From NCBI RefSeq assembly GCF_023091745.1, contig NC_068910.1:3756272-3820271 (forward strand): a stretch of DNA of 64,000 nt, in the 5' to 3' direction. Position 1 is the stretch's first letter. Every line of letters begins with the position of its first letter. The DNA is from Budorcas taxicolor. Its lineage: Eukaryota > Chordata > Mammalia > Artiodactyla > Bovidae. Both the position numbers and the translations under genes were made by a program. Under the pieces are notes generated by a model. That model saw nothing but the letters and a program-made list of their open reading frames with translations. It made no database searches and was not told the DNA's origin. Below, in pieces: positions 44,363-56,039 of this stretch.

Positions 44363-45069
44363 AAATTCTTTTCCTTAAATTCATTACCCATCCAAAGTAT
44401 GTATATCCTTCAAAGCCCAGCTGAAATATCACCTACTCCTTGAAGCCCTTTTGGCCCAACTTGGTGTCCCTCAAGGTTGCTCTCTCCTCTAAACTCTTAC
44501 CACGCATATATTGCCTCTAATACTTACAAAAAATTTTTGCAAGTTCACACAATTCTATTAAAATGTATACATCTATTTTGTCTGTTTGTTCTATTTCTAA
44601 TTTTGATGACTTTTATATTTAATTACTTGCCTTTTTTTTCTACCGAAAAACTTGCTTTAGGCTGTTCTGAACACCACATTTCCCCCCCCGCCCCCACAAC
44701 ATTTTAGTTTGAAAATCTTGAACTACACAGAAAGTTGAAGTAACTGTGTAGAAACGGAATACTACCTTAATAATACCTGAATACTACCTGAATAATACCT
44801 GTGTAGTAACTGAATATAGTCACTACCTTATCTACAATTAACTTTGTATTACACTTACTTTGTCCCATTTCTATCCATCCTTCTGTGCATCCAACAATGC
44901 ATGTCACATTTTTAATGCATTTCACAGTAGGTAGGAAACATCAGTGCCCTTCACAAATTGTGATACAAATTAGTTCCATCTGGTATAGATTTTGAGATGA
45001 TTTCATCTATCCCCTCATTTTATAGATAGAAAACCTAGAGCCCTAAGATATGAAGCAGTTAGTCTAACA

Positions 45070-45270
45070 TCAGTCAGTCACTCAACAAACATATACTGAT
45101 CATCTACTGTGTGTCTGGTATTCTGCAAGGTCCTGGGAACATAGAAATGAATAAACAGATAAAGGCTTTGCCATCATGGGGGCTTACGGCTTAAGGGGGA
45201 AGATAGACGTTGAATAGATAGTTATAAATGGTTAACTAATAAAGTACATGGGGATTCAGCTAAGTGGTGG
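45070..45270 (+). repeat. Ancient mammalian repeat, family not assigned
   Basis: TCAACAAACATATACTGATC, GGTCCTGGGAACATAGAAAT and GGGGGCTTACGGCTTAAGG. Confidence 0.5.
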
Positions 45271-46062
45271 GTTAGAAAAAGGATTCTGAGAGGAGTCATT
45301 ACTTACTGTTCAGACCCTCACTGTTGGTAATTTCCAAAGGCTTTCATGTATAATAAGAGACACCTCACAGATTCCTCCAGAAGAGATCAGGTGCTGTACG
45401 TAGTTGAAGGTGAAGCTTTCATAGACAAGAAGACTCTCAGGGCCATGGAGGCGTCAGCCTGGGCCCACTCAGTAAAGCTACGATGTGGAAACACTGGCCT
45501 CCCAGCACTCAGGTCAGACTGCAGGAAGCACGTGAATTCAGGCAGAGGGACCCTAGACTCTCAGGAAGCCCCATGTATGGTGGGCTCAAAGAATTACCAA
45601 TATAAGGATTTCAGAGTGGCCCCCTGAGCTGGACTTGGTCTCTATTTTTAGAGTTGTAACTTCTGAATAGACTGAGTACATGTGAGTGAAACATGACTTT
45701 TCCTTAGGAAATTTCTAAAGATTCCCTCACGTTGAATGGTTTAAAGATTTAAGTTTCTCTTCCACATTTGTTCTATTGGGATCTGTTTTACTGTTCTAAG
45801 GTAAAGAAATGGGTCCATTGCTTGTCTCAAGACAAGGATGTAGGGCAGAGATTTATCAAGGATTGGTGTCTTATCTTTGGACTTCTGAAGCCAGATGGCC
45901 CTGAGCTAAGTTCATAGATTAATTGAGGACACACCCAATAGGATCCTTTTTCCTAAAACTGCCATTTCAAAGAACATCATTATATCTGAAAGGGACTTGG
46001 TTTCTTGTCTTTTCTTTCTTGTTTCTTTCTAAAAAATTTATTTTACATTTGTAAGTAGACCA

Positions 46063-46236
46063 CATGTTGTTTAGCCACTAAGTTGTGTCCAACTCTTTGT
46101 GACCCCATGGACTGCAGCATGCCAGGCTTCTGTTCTTTCACTAGCTCCCAGAGTTTGCTCAAACTCATGTCCATTGAGTCAGCAATGCCAGTGATGCCAT
46201 CCAACCATCTCATCCTCTGTTGCCCTCTTCTCCTCT
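46063..46236 (-). mobile_element. BovB 3'-end fragment
   Basis: TGTTGTTTAGCCACTAAGTT, CATGGACTGCAGCATGCC and GCCATCCAACCATCTCATCC. Confidence 0.88.
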
Positions 46237-46239
46237 GTA

Positions 46240-48010
46240 GATAATCTTAAAATCTTGCTGAATGGTGAATGGTTATCATGAACAGAGAGGACTGTGTTTT
46301 GTATTACTGTTTCCCAATTATTATTTATTAGTTATTATTCCCAATTATTATTACCCCAGAGTGGTCTCTGAATTCCTCCCGTGGGACACCCAGTCTAATA
46401 AAAGACAGTTTATCACTGGTCTAGGTCAACCCTGCGACTCAGTTTACAACCTCTCTGATGATTGTTCACCCAGCCTGTCTTCAAATATAAGAGTTTAGAC
46501 TCTCTGTTTAGTGGAATCTGAGCTAAGGATATATTATAGCCATCATCAAAATACAGAAGTAGAAGCTGCTGATATCAAGATCTCCCTGGGATACCCAGGA
46601 CAGGATCCTTCAAGCAACAGTCAGTATGCATGTGGGTCAAAGCACTCAGAGTAACAGGGCAGAGATGCAGTGTCAACCTCTGGGTCAAATCCAGCTTTCT
46701 CCAGCCCAGGGGAGGCAGGCAGGAGGAGTCCTACCTTGGAAAACGGGGTTGGGCTCTTTGGCAGCGTCTTTATTCCTCACAATTGCTTTAAGCCTCGGGG
46801 CTGCTGGCTGTTTGAAATAGCATTTTAATTAAAACATTTACCCTAAGTGACAGGATCAGTCTCATGAAAGGTTGCAAAGGCCAAGCGCAGAGAGTATTAA
46901 AAACGTGTTTCATATTGCCGTTTCGCCACTATGGCCCTCTCAGGCCTCTCTCTTCTGTTTTGAAGTCCGAGGCTTCAATAGATGAAGTCTCCTAGGATCA
47001 CAAAATATGTGTCTCTTTGCCTCCATAAAAGGGAGCTTCTTAAACAACCAATACACACTTAGAGGTGGCGCTGTGGGAAGAGGGCTTCCTCATATCAGCT
47101 TCCACGTCCGAATGAACTGAGGAGAAGAAGTACTACAAGTGACGAGTAATCGTGCATAAGCACAAACGGGAAGCTGGACTTCCTACTGGTGGTTGTCCAG
47201 AGCCTCATGATGTACCCACCGGAGGGCTAAGCCAGAGTTCCCATTCCAGCTGAGTCAGGTGTTACCGGCTTCCAAACACCTAATACCTAACCAACAAACC
47301 CTCAAAGCCCAGGCTTGTGAGAGAGAAGGGTGGAGAGAAAGGCAGAACTCTATATGAAAGGAAGTAATTCATTTTAAAATATACTGTATTTAAATACAGT
47401 ATTCAAGTGAGTGTAGGATTCCACACTCTACTGTGAGGAAGGGTGTGGCTGCTAGAAACCAAACTGGGAAGAAACAAAGAATCAAAGCTGGATTTTGGTG
47501 GAGGTATCCCAGCCCATGAGTAAAATGTCAGCAAGGTGCTGGCTGGGAGACTTTATATACTGAGCACAAAACAAAGCAGTGTTTCTGCCAAAACACTTGG
47601 TGAACCCTCAGAACACAGAGCTCAGGCAGTCAGACAGACTCTGAAACACAACGCAAAACCTAGCAATCAATCTCTTTGCTTCTGAATTACGCTGACAGTG
47701 GCGGCGTTCTTCCAAATACAAATGATTGGTTATGGTAAGGTAGCAACAAGGTGCTGGCAAAGGGTGGTTTCGGGTTGTCTGTGTGTGAATAGGAGTCAGT
47801 TGGGTCCCTGTTGCATAATTCCCATAGCTGGAGATAAACCATATGTGCAGTTTCTGTCCCCAGCAGATCAAAAGGTGAAGTGTCTTGAGTGGGATGAAGT
47901 GACCCTGGGTGGTGGCCCAGGCTCTGGGTGGTAACGATCAGAATTGTATTCCATCCCCTGCACTTTTGCTGCTCCCACTTTATTCTAAACTCACCTCCTT
48001 TAAGAATTTT
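46240..48010. other. Intergenic, nothing recognised
   Basis: Short unrelated frames only. 46850-47120 is somewhat GC-balanced and repeat-free. No exon recognised. Confidence 0.4.
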
Positions 48011-48011
48011 T

Positions 48012-48208
48012 CTGGAGACTTTCCTGGTGTTCCTGTGGTTCAGACTGCACTTCCAACGCAGGAGATGAAGGTTCAATCCCTGATCAGGGAGCTAAGATTT
48101 CACATGCCTCACGGCCAAACAACCGAAACATAAAGTAGAAGCAATGTTGTAACAAATTCAATAAAGACTTTACAGTTGGTCCGCATCCAAAAAAAAAAAA
48201 AAAAAAAA
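48012..48208 (+). mobile_element. CHR-type SINE with poly(A) tail
   Basis: ACTTTCCTGGTGTTCCTGTG head, AATCCCTGATCAGGGAGC, TTCAATAAAGACTTTACAGT and a 20-base A run (about 48189-48208). Confidence 0.85.
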
Positions 48209-48523
48209 TCTTTCTACTTGCTGGCATTCAGTCTAAATATAGGGCATAGAATGAGGACATTTGCTTTCTGCTTGAGAGCCATAAAAATCTCTCAGAGAGA
48301 AACATCCACTTAAAACCCAGAATTTTAAAATCTAATTTCGATGTATATGTAGAATAATTAAACCTTGAAATTGGAAAGGATTTCAGAGGGTATCTCGCCC
48401 AAACTCACCTATCACCAACCCGGCGTGGAGCAGTGTATAGACTCGCAAAGTACAAACAGATATAGACAGAGAGGGAGATAGACTAGAGATAGCCCCGTCT
48501 TCAGGCTACCGTCTTATTTAACG

Positions 48524-48725
48524 TATGCTTAGTCACATCCGACTCTCTGCGACCCCAGGGACTATATAACCTGCCAGGTTCCTCTGTCCATGGGATTCTC
48601 CAGGTAAAAATATGGGAGTGGGTAGCCATTCCCTTCTCTAGGGGATCTTCCCAGCCCAAGGATCAAACCCAGGTTTCCTGTGTTGCAGAAGGATTCGTTA
48701 CCATCTGAGCCACCAGGGAGCCTAC
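48524..48725 (-). mobile_element. Bov-tA SINE
   Basis: TATGCTTAGTCACATCCGAC to CCATCTGAGCCACCAGGGAG. A second short Bov-tA scrap (GCTTAGTTGCTCAGTCATG) follows at about 48740-48770, with TCTTATTTAA on both outer sides (near 48510 and 48768), suggesting one composite insertion. Confidence 0.88.
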
Positions 48726-49089
48726 CGTGGTGTGTGTGTGTGCTTAGTTGCTCAGTCATGTCTGACTCTTATTTAATGACAAACATCAAGGGCACACCCA
48801 CTAAAATTGGGTTTAAGACAAGGGTGAATACAGTCACCATTATTGTTTAACCTGGTATTGGTGTGTTAGTCAATGCTGTTAGAAAAGAGAAACCAACCAA
48901 AGGCGTAACAGTTGGAAAAGAAGCATAAAATTATCTCTTTGGGGAAAAATCCAAGAGACTTGATGGAAAACTACAAATATTTAGAGAGCTTAGTTAAAAA
49001 GCAGGAGATTGTGTCTCCCCCCGGCCCTACCACCCCAATACACACACACATTTAACACGGCACATTTCTGTTTACTCTTTGTTTTATTC

Positions 49090-49655
49090 CATTAGTCTGT
49101 TTTTAAATTTGTAGTCCAGTGCCACACCATTTTAATTACATTAACTTTACAGTATGTTTTGATGGTGTTAGGAAAATCCCAGTGTTTTTTCCTTTCAGAG
49201 TCATCATGACTATTTTTTCTTGCATTTTTTTTCCTGTTCAATATGCAACTTAGGGCCAAATGTCAGGTTCCATTAAAAAGTCTTTGATGTTGTGGTTGAG
49301 AAGGCCTTGAGTTTGCCAAATATTTGTGGGAGAAGTGACATCTCTATGATAGAAGACTTCCCACTGTGTAGCATACATTGTCCCTCTAAGCCAGGCCTTC
49401 CCTGACCACTCTGTTTTAAATTGTATCCCTTCTTTTTTTTATTGTATTAAAAATAATAAATTTTTAAATTATTTTACGGTTGACTTACAATGTTGTATTA
49501 ATTTCCTCAGTACAGTAGTGACTCAGTTATGTATATACTATATTATTTTTCATATTCTTCTCCATTATAATTTTTCACAAGATATTGAATATAGATCCCT
49601 GTGCTATACAGTAGGACCTTGGTGTTAATCCATCATACATATAATATTTGCCTCT
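49090..49655 (-). mobile_element. Old L1 fragments, antisense
   Basis: 49090-49330 resembles antisense L1 ORF2 3' sequence (ATTCCATTAGTCTG, CAGTGCCACACCATTTTAAT). 49430-49655 resembles an L1 3' end (GACTTACAATGTTGTATTAA, ATAGATCCCTGTGCTATACA). The second part continues after the BovB insertion. Confidence 0.55.
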
Positions 49656-50629
49656 GCAGTCAGGAAGCAACAGTTAGAACTGGACATGGAACAACAGACT
49701 GGTTCCAAATAGGAAAAGGAGTACGTCAAGGCTGTAAATTGTCACCCTGATTATTTAACTTCTATGCAGAGTACCTCATGAGAAACACTGGGCTGGAAGA
49801 AACACAAGCTGGAATCAAGATTGCCGGGAGAAATATCAATAACCTCAGATATGCAGATGACACCACCCTTATGGCAGAAAGTGAAGAGGAACTAAAAAGC
49901 CTCTTGATGAAAGTGAAAGAGAAGAGTGAAAAAGTTGGCTTAAAGCTCAACATTCAGAAAACGAAGATCATGGCATCTGGTCCCATCACTTCATGGGAAA
50001 TAGATGGGGAAACAGTGGAAACAGTGTCAGACTTTATTTTTGGGGGCTCCAAAATCACTGCAGATAGTGATTGCAGCCATGAAATTAAAAGACGCTTACT
50101 CCTTGGAAGGAAAATTATGACCAACCTAGATAGTATATTGAAAAGCAGACATTACTTTGCCAAGTCTGTCTAGTCAAGGCTATGGTTTTTCCAGTAGTCA
50201 TGTATCGATGTGAGAGTGGGACTGTGAAGAAAGCTGAGCACCGAAGAATTGATGCTTTTGAACTGTGGTGTTGGAGAAGACTCTTGAGAGTCCCTTGGAC
50301 TGCAAGGAGATCCAACCAGTCCATTCTAAAGGAAATCAGTCCTGGGTGTTCTTTGGAAGGAATGATGCTAAAGCTGAAACTCCAGTACTTTGGCCACCTC
50401 ATGTGAAGAGTTGACTCATTGGAAAAGACTTTGATGCTGGGAGGGATTGGGGGCAGAAGGAGAAGGGAATGACAGAGGATGAGATGGCTAGATGGCAACA
50501 CCGACTCAATGGACATGAGTTTGAGTGAACTCCGGGAGTTGGTGATGGACAGGGAGGCCTGGCGTGCTGCGATTCATGGGGTCGCAAAGAGTCGGACACG
50601 ACTGAGCAACTGAACTGATCTGAACTGAA
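49656..50629 (+). mobile_element. BovB LINE, 5'-truncated, inserted in an L1
   Basis: About 970 bp, sense, ending in CTGAACTGATCTGAACTGAA. Encodes LRYADDTTLMAESEEELKSL and, after a break, FELWCWRRLLRVPWTARRSN. A TGA in the segment before the first frame (CACCCTGATTATTTAAC, about 49742-49758) and frame breaks make it inactive. L1 3' sequence lies on both sides. Confidence 0.95.
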
Positions 50630-51015
50630 TCCCCATCTCCTAACCCTTCCCTCCTCTACCCACCTGCTCCTCTTTGACAAGTACAAGTCTGTTCTCTATG
50701 TCTATGAGTCTGTTTTTGTTTCAAAGATATGCCGATTTGTATAATATTTTAGATTCCACATGTAAGTGATATCATATAGTATTTAATGTCTTTCTCTTTC
50801 TGAGTTACTTTGCTCATGTATAATAATCTCTAGTTCAATCCATGTTGCTGCAAACAGCATTATTTCATTTTTTTATGGCTGAGTAATATTCCATTGTATA
50901 TACAGTCTATGTGATAGGTATGTATGTATCTTTATCCTTTCATCTGTCAGTAAACATTGAGGTTGTCTCCATGTCTTAACTATTCTAAATGGTGCTGTTA
51001 TGAACATAGGTGCAT
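50630..51015 (-). mobile_element. L1 3'-end fragment, antisense, continuation
   Basis: GTCTGTTCTCTATGTCTATG, TTTAGATTCCACATGTAAGT and GAGTAATATTCCATTGTATA, the classic antisense L1 3' sequence, continuing the element cut by the BovB copy. Confidence 0.8.
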
Positions 51016-51109
51016 TCCTATTTTTACCCCTTAGGTAGGTTTATTCCTATGTGTTTTATCATAAATCTCTGGAGGTCTGTTTCTAAATCTCTATTATATT
51101 TTATCAGTA

Positions 51110-51236
51110 TGAAAGTGAAAATTAAGTCACTCAGTCGTGTCCGACTCTTTGTGGCCCTGTGGACTGTAGCCCACCAGGCTCCTCTGTCCATGGGATTCTC
51201 CAGGCAAGAATACTGGAATGGGTTGCCATTTCAGTA
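51110..51236 (-). mobile_element. Bov-tA SINE, partial
   Basis: AAGTCACTCAGTCGTGTCCG to ACTGGAATGGGTTGCC. It breaks off where a second Bov-tA begins. Confidence 0.85.
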
Positions 51237-51240
51237 TGAA

Positions 51241-51437
51241 AACTGAAAGTGAAGTCCCTCAGTCGTGTCCGACTCTTTGCGACACCAGGGACTGTAGCCT
51301 ACCAGGCTCTGAGGAGCAAGAGTACTGGAGTGGTTTGCCATTTCCTTCTCCAGGGGATCTTCCCAACCCAGGGATCGAACCTGGGTCTCCCACACTGCAG
51401 GCAGACGCTTTACTGTCTGAGCCACCAGGGAAGCCCA
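51241..51437 (-). mobile_element. Bov-tA SINE, second of a pair
   Basis: AAAGTGAAGTCCCTCAGTCG to GAGCCACCAGGGAAGCCC. ATTTCAGTAT occurs on both sides (about 51228 and 51438), so this copy probably inserted next to or into the first. Confidence 0.88.
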
Positions 51438-51479
51438 TTTCAGTATATCCTTTTGTAAAAACCACATTGTCTGAATTAT

Positions 51480-51792
51480 TGTAGCTTGATAGTGAACCTT
51501 GTTATCAAGTAGCTTTACCCTCCAGCATTTGTCTTCATCAGAACTATTCTTACTATTCTTCACCTTGTCAGTTTCCACAAAAAGCCTTCTTTTTAGTTAG
51601 ACTTGTATCAACTACAGAAGAATTGACATGTTAATAACACTGAGGCCACCGACCCATGGACATGGTATATCCCTCTATTATTTAGGTCTTCTCTAATTCC
51701 TCTAAGTAAAGTTTTGGACTTTTCTGTGTATGCTTTTCCACATATTTTGCTAGTTTTTCTTCCTGGATATTTGATTTTTTTTCATGTTATAA
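51480..51792 (-). mobile_element. Old L1 ORF2-region fragment, antisense
   Basis: CTATTATTTAGGTCTTCTCT, AAAGTTTTGGACTTTTCTGT and TTCTTCCTGGATATTTGA match the antisense L1 ORF2 pattern, diverged. Confidence 0.55.
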
Positions 51793-51804
51793 ATATATAT
51801 TTAT

Positions 51805-52008
51805 AAGTGAAGTCGCTCAGTCGTGTCTGACTCTTTGTGACCCCATGGACTGTAGCCTTCCAGGCTCCTCTGTCCATGGGATTTTCCAGGCAGTATACTG
51901 GAGTGGATTGCCATTTCCTTCTCTAGGGGATCTTCCCAACCCAGGGATTGAACCCGTGTCTCTCGCACTGTAGACAGACACTTTACCATCTGAGCCACCA
52001 GGAAAGTC
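51805..52008 (-). mobile_element. Bov-tA SINE inside an old L1
   Basis: AGTGAAGTCGCTCAGTCGTG to TGAGCCACCAGGAAAG; TATATTTATA on both sides (about 51794 and 52009). Confidence 0.9.
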
Positions 52009-52039
52009 TATATTTATATTTATAAATACGTATTAAAAT

Positions 52040-52390
52040 AATCATTTAAAATTTTGTTGTCTTTTATTTCTGGTGTATGGAAATACAATGGATATTTTTG
52101 TATTGTATACTGATCTAGTATCTAGCAATTTCGTGTTTTGTCTGTAGATTCTTTTGCATTCTGCATGTGCAGTCATGTCATTTGTGGATGATGACAGTTT
52201 CATTTCTTTTATTCCAATCCTTACATCTTTTTTTTCTTTCTGGCCTTATTATGTAGCTAGGACTTCCAGTATGTTGGCTGACATGTGATAGCAGATATTC
52301 TTGTGTTGTTCCTGATTTTAAGAGAAAGGCTTTCAATATTTCTTCATTAAATATATTTGCTATGTCTCTTCTTATTTTGTTGGTTGTGTG
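52040..52390 (-). mobile_element. Old L1 ORF2-region fragment, antisense, continuation
   Basis: TGGAAATACAATGGATATTT, ATGTCATTTGTGGATGATGA, TAGGACTTCCAGTATGTTGG and TCTTGTGTTGTTCCTGATTT follow antisense L1 ORF2 order. Confidence 0.6.
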
Positions 52391-52397
52391 TGTGTAT

Positions 52398-52599
52398 GTT
52401 AAGTTGCTTCACTCATGTCTGACTCTTTGTAACCCTATGGACTATAGCCCACCAAGCTCCTCTGTCCATGGGATTCTCCAGGCAAGAATACTGGAGTGGG
52501 TTGCCATTTCCTTCTCCAGGGGATCTTCCCAACCCCAGGGATTGAACCCAGGTGTCCCGCATTGCAGGCAGATTCTTTATCATCTGAGTCACCTGGGAT
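52398..52599 (-). mobile_element. Bov-tA SINE
   Basis: GTTAAGTTGCTTCACTCATG to ATCATCTGAGTCACCTGGGA, little diverged. Confidence 0.92.
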
Positions 52600-53104
52600 C
52601 TAGATTCTAGATAAACAGATTTTAAATTCAGTAGGTCTTTGTAGATAAGGATGTGATCAAGGAATCTGGTTTTTACAATCACTCCTGTAAAGATTCTGCT
52701 GGTAGCCAGGTTTGAAAACTACTCTCTTAGGGAAGTCTTGGGAGTTTGAATTTTACATGCTGAATTTTAAAAAGTCACAGCTAAGTTTCTACTCACATCT
52801 ATGTTCCTTTACAATAACAGAATTTATATTCTCTCTATATTTTTTGCAAAGGACTTTTATGTAATTTCATCATTTGACACTCACAAAGTCCTATATTATC
52901 CATGTTATAAATTAAGTCTAAAGTAAATAGGAAAGAAAAATTAATTTTTTTGTATTCCTTCCAAATACTGTGCCAAGTGGTTTACCTTGACTCATCTCAT
53001 TTACTTTTTACAACAGACCTTCATAAAGTATTCTTACCTTCAAAGACCTTACTTATGCTACTTGCCAGAGGACTTATAACTAATAAGTATCGAATTGGAA
53101 TTTA

Positions 53105-53365
53105 AGGCAGTGAATGGTTGGGAGTTTGGGCTCCAGGATCAGTATACTTGGGTTCATGTCCTGATTTTGTCAATTGTAAGCTGTGTATACTTGGGCAAAG
53201 TTACTTAAGCTTCACAATCCTCAGTTTCCTCATCTATGCATGAATAATAATAATAATACCTGCTTCACAGATTAATTTATTATGAAGATTCAATAAAACA
53301 TACAAAGAGCTTAATACATTGCCAGGCACCTGGTGAAACCCTCATAAATGCTAGCATATTATTAT
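53105..53365 (+). repeat. MIR-like ancient SINE
   Basis: GGCTCCAGGATCAGTATACT, CTTGGGCAAAGTTACTTAAG, CCTCAGTTTCCTCATCTATG and ACATTGCCAGGCACCTGGTG. Confidence 0.75.
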
Positions 53366-53839
53366 ATATAATACATATTATTGTGTTTTACTCCAAAGCC
53401 CATACTTACTCCATCATGCCAATATCTCCATAAAGGAAAGTGATGCAGAAAAAAAAATACATAATACTCAGTGGCTCATTATTTATTAATTTTACCTCTA
53501 AAGTCCTAAATTATATAACTTCCTATTCAGTAAGAATTTCATTGTTATACTTCACAAATTTCCAATTGATAGCATTGGAGCTAACAAGTTTAATGCTTTG
53601 TCTTACATGGTTGTATGTAGTTTCATGGTGAATATTTTGCCCCCTTTCATGCCCCCACCAGCTGAATCCGCATTATTTCTGTAAGCTTTTGGAAGCTAGA
53701 ACTAAGTTTTGCCCCTATATAGTACTATGAAATCATTAAAGGATGTGATCACAGTTTGCTTTGTACAATAATTATCTATATACCTATCTATCTTAAAAGA
53801 CATCCCAGGGCTAGGCCATGTCTAATTCAACTTTGTATT

Positions 53840-54706
53840 TCCTTCAGTTCAGTTCAGTCGCTCAGTCATGTCCGACTCTTTGCGACCCCATGAATCTCAG
53901 CACACCAGGCCTCCCTGTCCATCACCATCTCCCGGAGTTCACTCAAACTCACGTCCATTGAGTCGGTGATGTCATCCAGCCGTCTCATCCTCTGTCGTAC
54001 TCTTCTTCTCCTGCCCCCAATCCCTCCCAGCATCAGAGTCTTCTCCAATGAGTCAACTCTTCGCAAAGTGGCCAAAGTATTGGAGTTTCAGCTTTAGCAT
54101 CATTGCTTCCAAAGAACACCCAGGGCTGATCTCCTTTAGAATGGACTGGTTGGATCTCCTTGCAGTCCAAGGGACTCTCAAGAGTCTTCTCCAACACCAC
54201 ACTTCAAAAGCATCAATTCTTCGGTGCTCAGCTTTCTTCACAGTCCAACTCTCACATCCATACATGACCACTGGAAAAACCATAGCCTTGACGAGACGGA
54301 TCTTTGTTGGCAAAGCAATGTCTCTGCTTTTGAATATGCTATCTAGGTTGGTCATAACTTTCCTTCCAAGGAGTAAGCGTCTTTTAATTTCATGGCTGCA
54401 GTCACCATCTGCAGTGATTTTGGAGCCCCTAAAAATAAAGTCTGACACTGTTTCCACTGTTTCCCCATCCATTTCCCATGAAGTGATGGGACCAGATGCC
54501 ATGATCTTTGTTTTCTGAATGTTGAGCTTTAAGCCAACTTTTTCACTCTTCTCTTTCACTTTCATCAAGAGGCTTTTTAGTTCCTCTTCATTTTCTGCCA
54601 TAAGGGTGGTGTCATCTGCATATCTGAGGTGACTGATATTTCTCCCAGCAATCTTGATTCCAGCTTGTGCTTCTTCCAGCCCAGCGTTTCTCATGGTGTT
54701 TAATAA
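53840..54706 (-). mobile_element. BovB LINE, 5'-truncated, longest open reverse-transcriptase remnant
   Basis: Antisense copy with an 11-bp target duplication AACTTTGTATT (53829-53839 and 54707-54717). The minus frame 54694-54053 is open for 213 codons: AGIKIAGRNISHLRYADDTT (YADD box), KVGLKLNIQKTKIM, MTNLDSIFKSRDIALPTKIR and WCWRRLLRVPWTARRSNQ. Only the C-terminal part of the polyprotein remains, with no endonuclease domain, so it cannot act on its own. Low divergence suggests a young insertion. Confidence 0.95.
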
Positions 54707-54789
54707 AACTTTGTATTGTTTTAAATAAATATGACTATTAACTGAATGTTACTATAATCTATTATAATCTTCAGAAAACTTTTAGAAAT

Positions 54790-55490
54790 AAACTTCATTG
54801 AGGTATAGTTACATACAATAAAATCTACTCATTTTTAAAGGATACGCAGTTTGATGAGATTTGGCAGATGTATACTCTTGCGTAACTCTCCCCTAGTCAA
54901 GGCAGAGAACATTTCTATCACCCCCAAAGCTCCCTCATGTCCTTTGCAGTCAATTCCTGCTACGTTACCAGCATCCACCCACCCCCAGGCTATAGGCAAC
55001 CCCTGATCTGATTTCTATCACCAAAGATTTGTTTTATCTGCTCTAGAATTCCATTAAATGGAATCACATAGTGAATACTCTTTTGTATCTGATTTCCTTT
55101 GCTTTTTATAATGTTTTTGAAATCATCCATGTTGCATATACCAGTAGTTTACTCCTTTCTGAGTCATAGTTCTGAGTGGCTTATCCACTCATCTGTTGAT
55201 GGACATTTGAGCTCTTTAGTTTGGGAGTATTATAAATGAAAGTGCCATAAGCATCCATTGCAAGTCTTTGTGTGGTTCCTGTTTTTACTTTTCTTGAGGA
55301 GTATCTAGGAATGAAATTTCTGGGTCAGATGGTAAGAATACATTGACTTTATAGAAGACTGACAAATAGCTTTCCAAAGTGGTTGAACTATATTACACTC
55401 CCTCCAGCAATGTATAGCAGTCCCAGATGTTCTATTCTTCCTAAAACTTGATAGTATGTCTTTTTCATTTTAGCCTTTTCAGAGTATATA
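54790..55490 (-). mobile_element. Old L1M-type 3' end, antisense
   Basis: TTCATTGAGGTATAGTTACA, CTATAGGCAACCCCTGATCT, AAATGGAATCACATAG and CATCTGTTGATGGACATTTG follow the antisense 3' UTR of old mammalian L1. Continues at 56040 beyond a SINE cluster. Confidence 0.65.
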
Positions 55491-55491
55491 G

Positions 55492-55761
55492 TGGGATTTC
55501 CTGGTGGCTCAGAGGGTGAAGAGTCTGACTGCAATGTGGGAGACCTGAGTTCAGTCCCTGGGTCAGGAAGATCCCCTGGAGAAAAACATGACAACCCACT
55601 CCAGTATTCTTGCCTGGAAAATCCCATGGACAGAGGAGCCTGGTGGGCTACAGTATCCTTGCCTGGAAAATCCCATGGATGGAGGAGGAGCCTGGCGGGC
55701 TACAGTCCATAGAGTCACAAAGAGTCAGACAGGACTGAACAACTTCACTTTCACTTTCAGA
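55492..55761 (+). mobile_element. Bov-tA SINE with internal 49-bp duplication
   Basis: GTGGGATTTCCTGGTGGCTC head. The block from CAGTATTCTTGCCTGG at 55602 repeats from 55651 as CAGTATCCTTGCCTGG, including the following GGAGCCTGG..GGCTACAGT, which lengthens the element. Confidence 0.9.
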
Positions 55762-55766
55762 GTGTA

Positions 55767-55925
55767 TGGGCTTCCATTGTGGGTCAGCTGGTAAAGAATC
55801 CACCTGCAATGCGTGAGACCTGGGTTCAGTCTCTGGGTTGGGAAGATCCCTTGGAGAAGGGAAAGGCTAGCCACTCCAGTATCCTGGCCTGGAGAATTCC
55901 ATGGAGTGTAGTCCATAGGGTCCAA
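55767..55925 (+). mobile_element. Bov-tA SINE, internally deleted
   Basis: GGGCTTCCATTGTGGGTCAG head through GAATTCCATGGAGTGTAGTC. The middle of the 3' part is missing. Confidence 0.85.
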
Positions 55926-56038
55926 AGAAAGTGAAAGTGAAAGTCGCTCAGTCATGTCCAACTCTTTGTGACCCCATGGACTGTAGCCCACCAGGCTCCT
56001 CCGTCCATGGGATTTTCCAGGCAAGAATACTGGAGTGA
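55926..56038 (-). mobile_element. Bov-tA SINE, partial, tail-to-tail with its neighbour
   Basis: GAAAGTCGCTCAGTCATGTC to AGGCAAGAATACTGGAGTG, in opposite orientation to the preceding copy. Confidence 0.85.
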
Positions 56039-56039
56039 C

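Larger units (their letters stand above)
43640..44480. repeat. L2-like ancient LINE pieces (tentative) around the MIR
   Basis: 43735-43830 (TTCAGTGGATCTCCAGGCTT, ATTCCTTACTTTGGGCTG) and 44395-44480 (TTCAAAGCCCAGCTGAAAT, CTCCTTGAAGCCCTTTTG) read like old LINE 3' sequence. The family assignment is uncertain. Confidence 0.35.

Noticed and set aside
49778..50406. BovB reverse-transcriptase frames as host genes
   Set aside because: YADD-type frames lie inside truncated repeat copies that occur four times here and lack an endonuclease domain.
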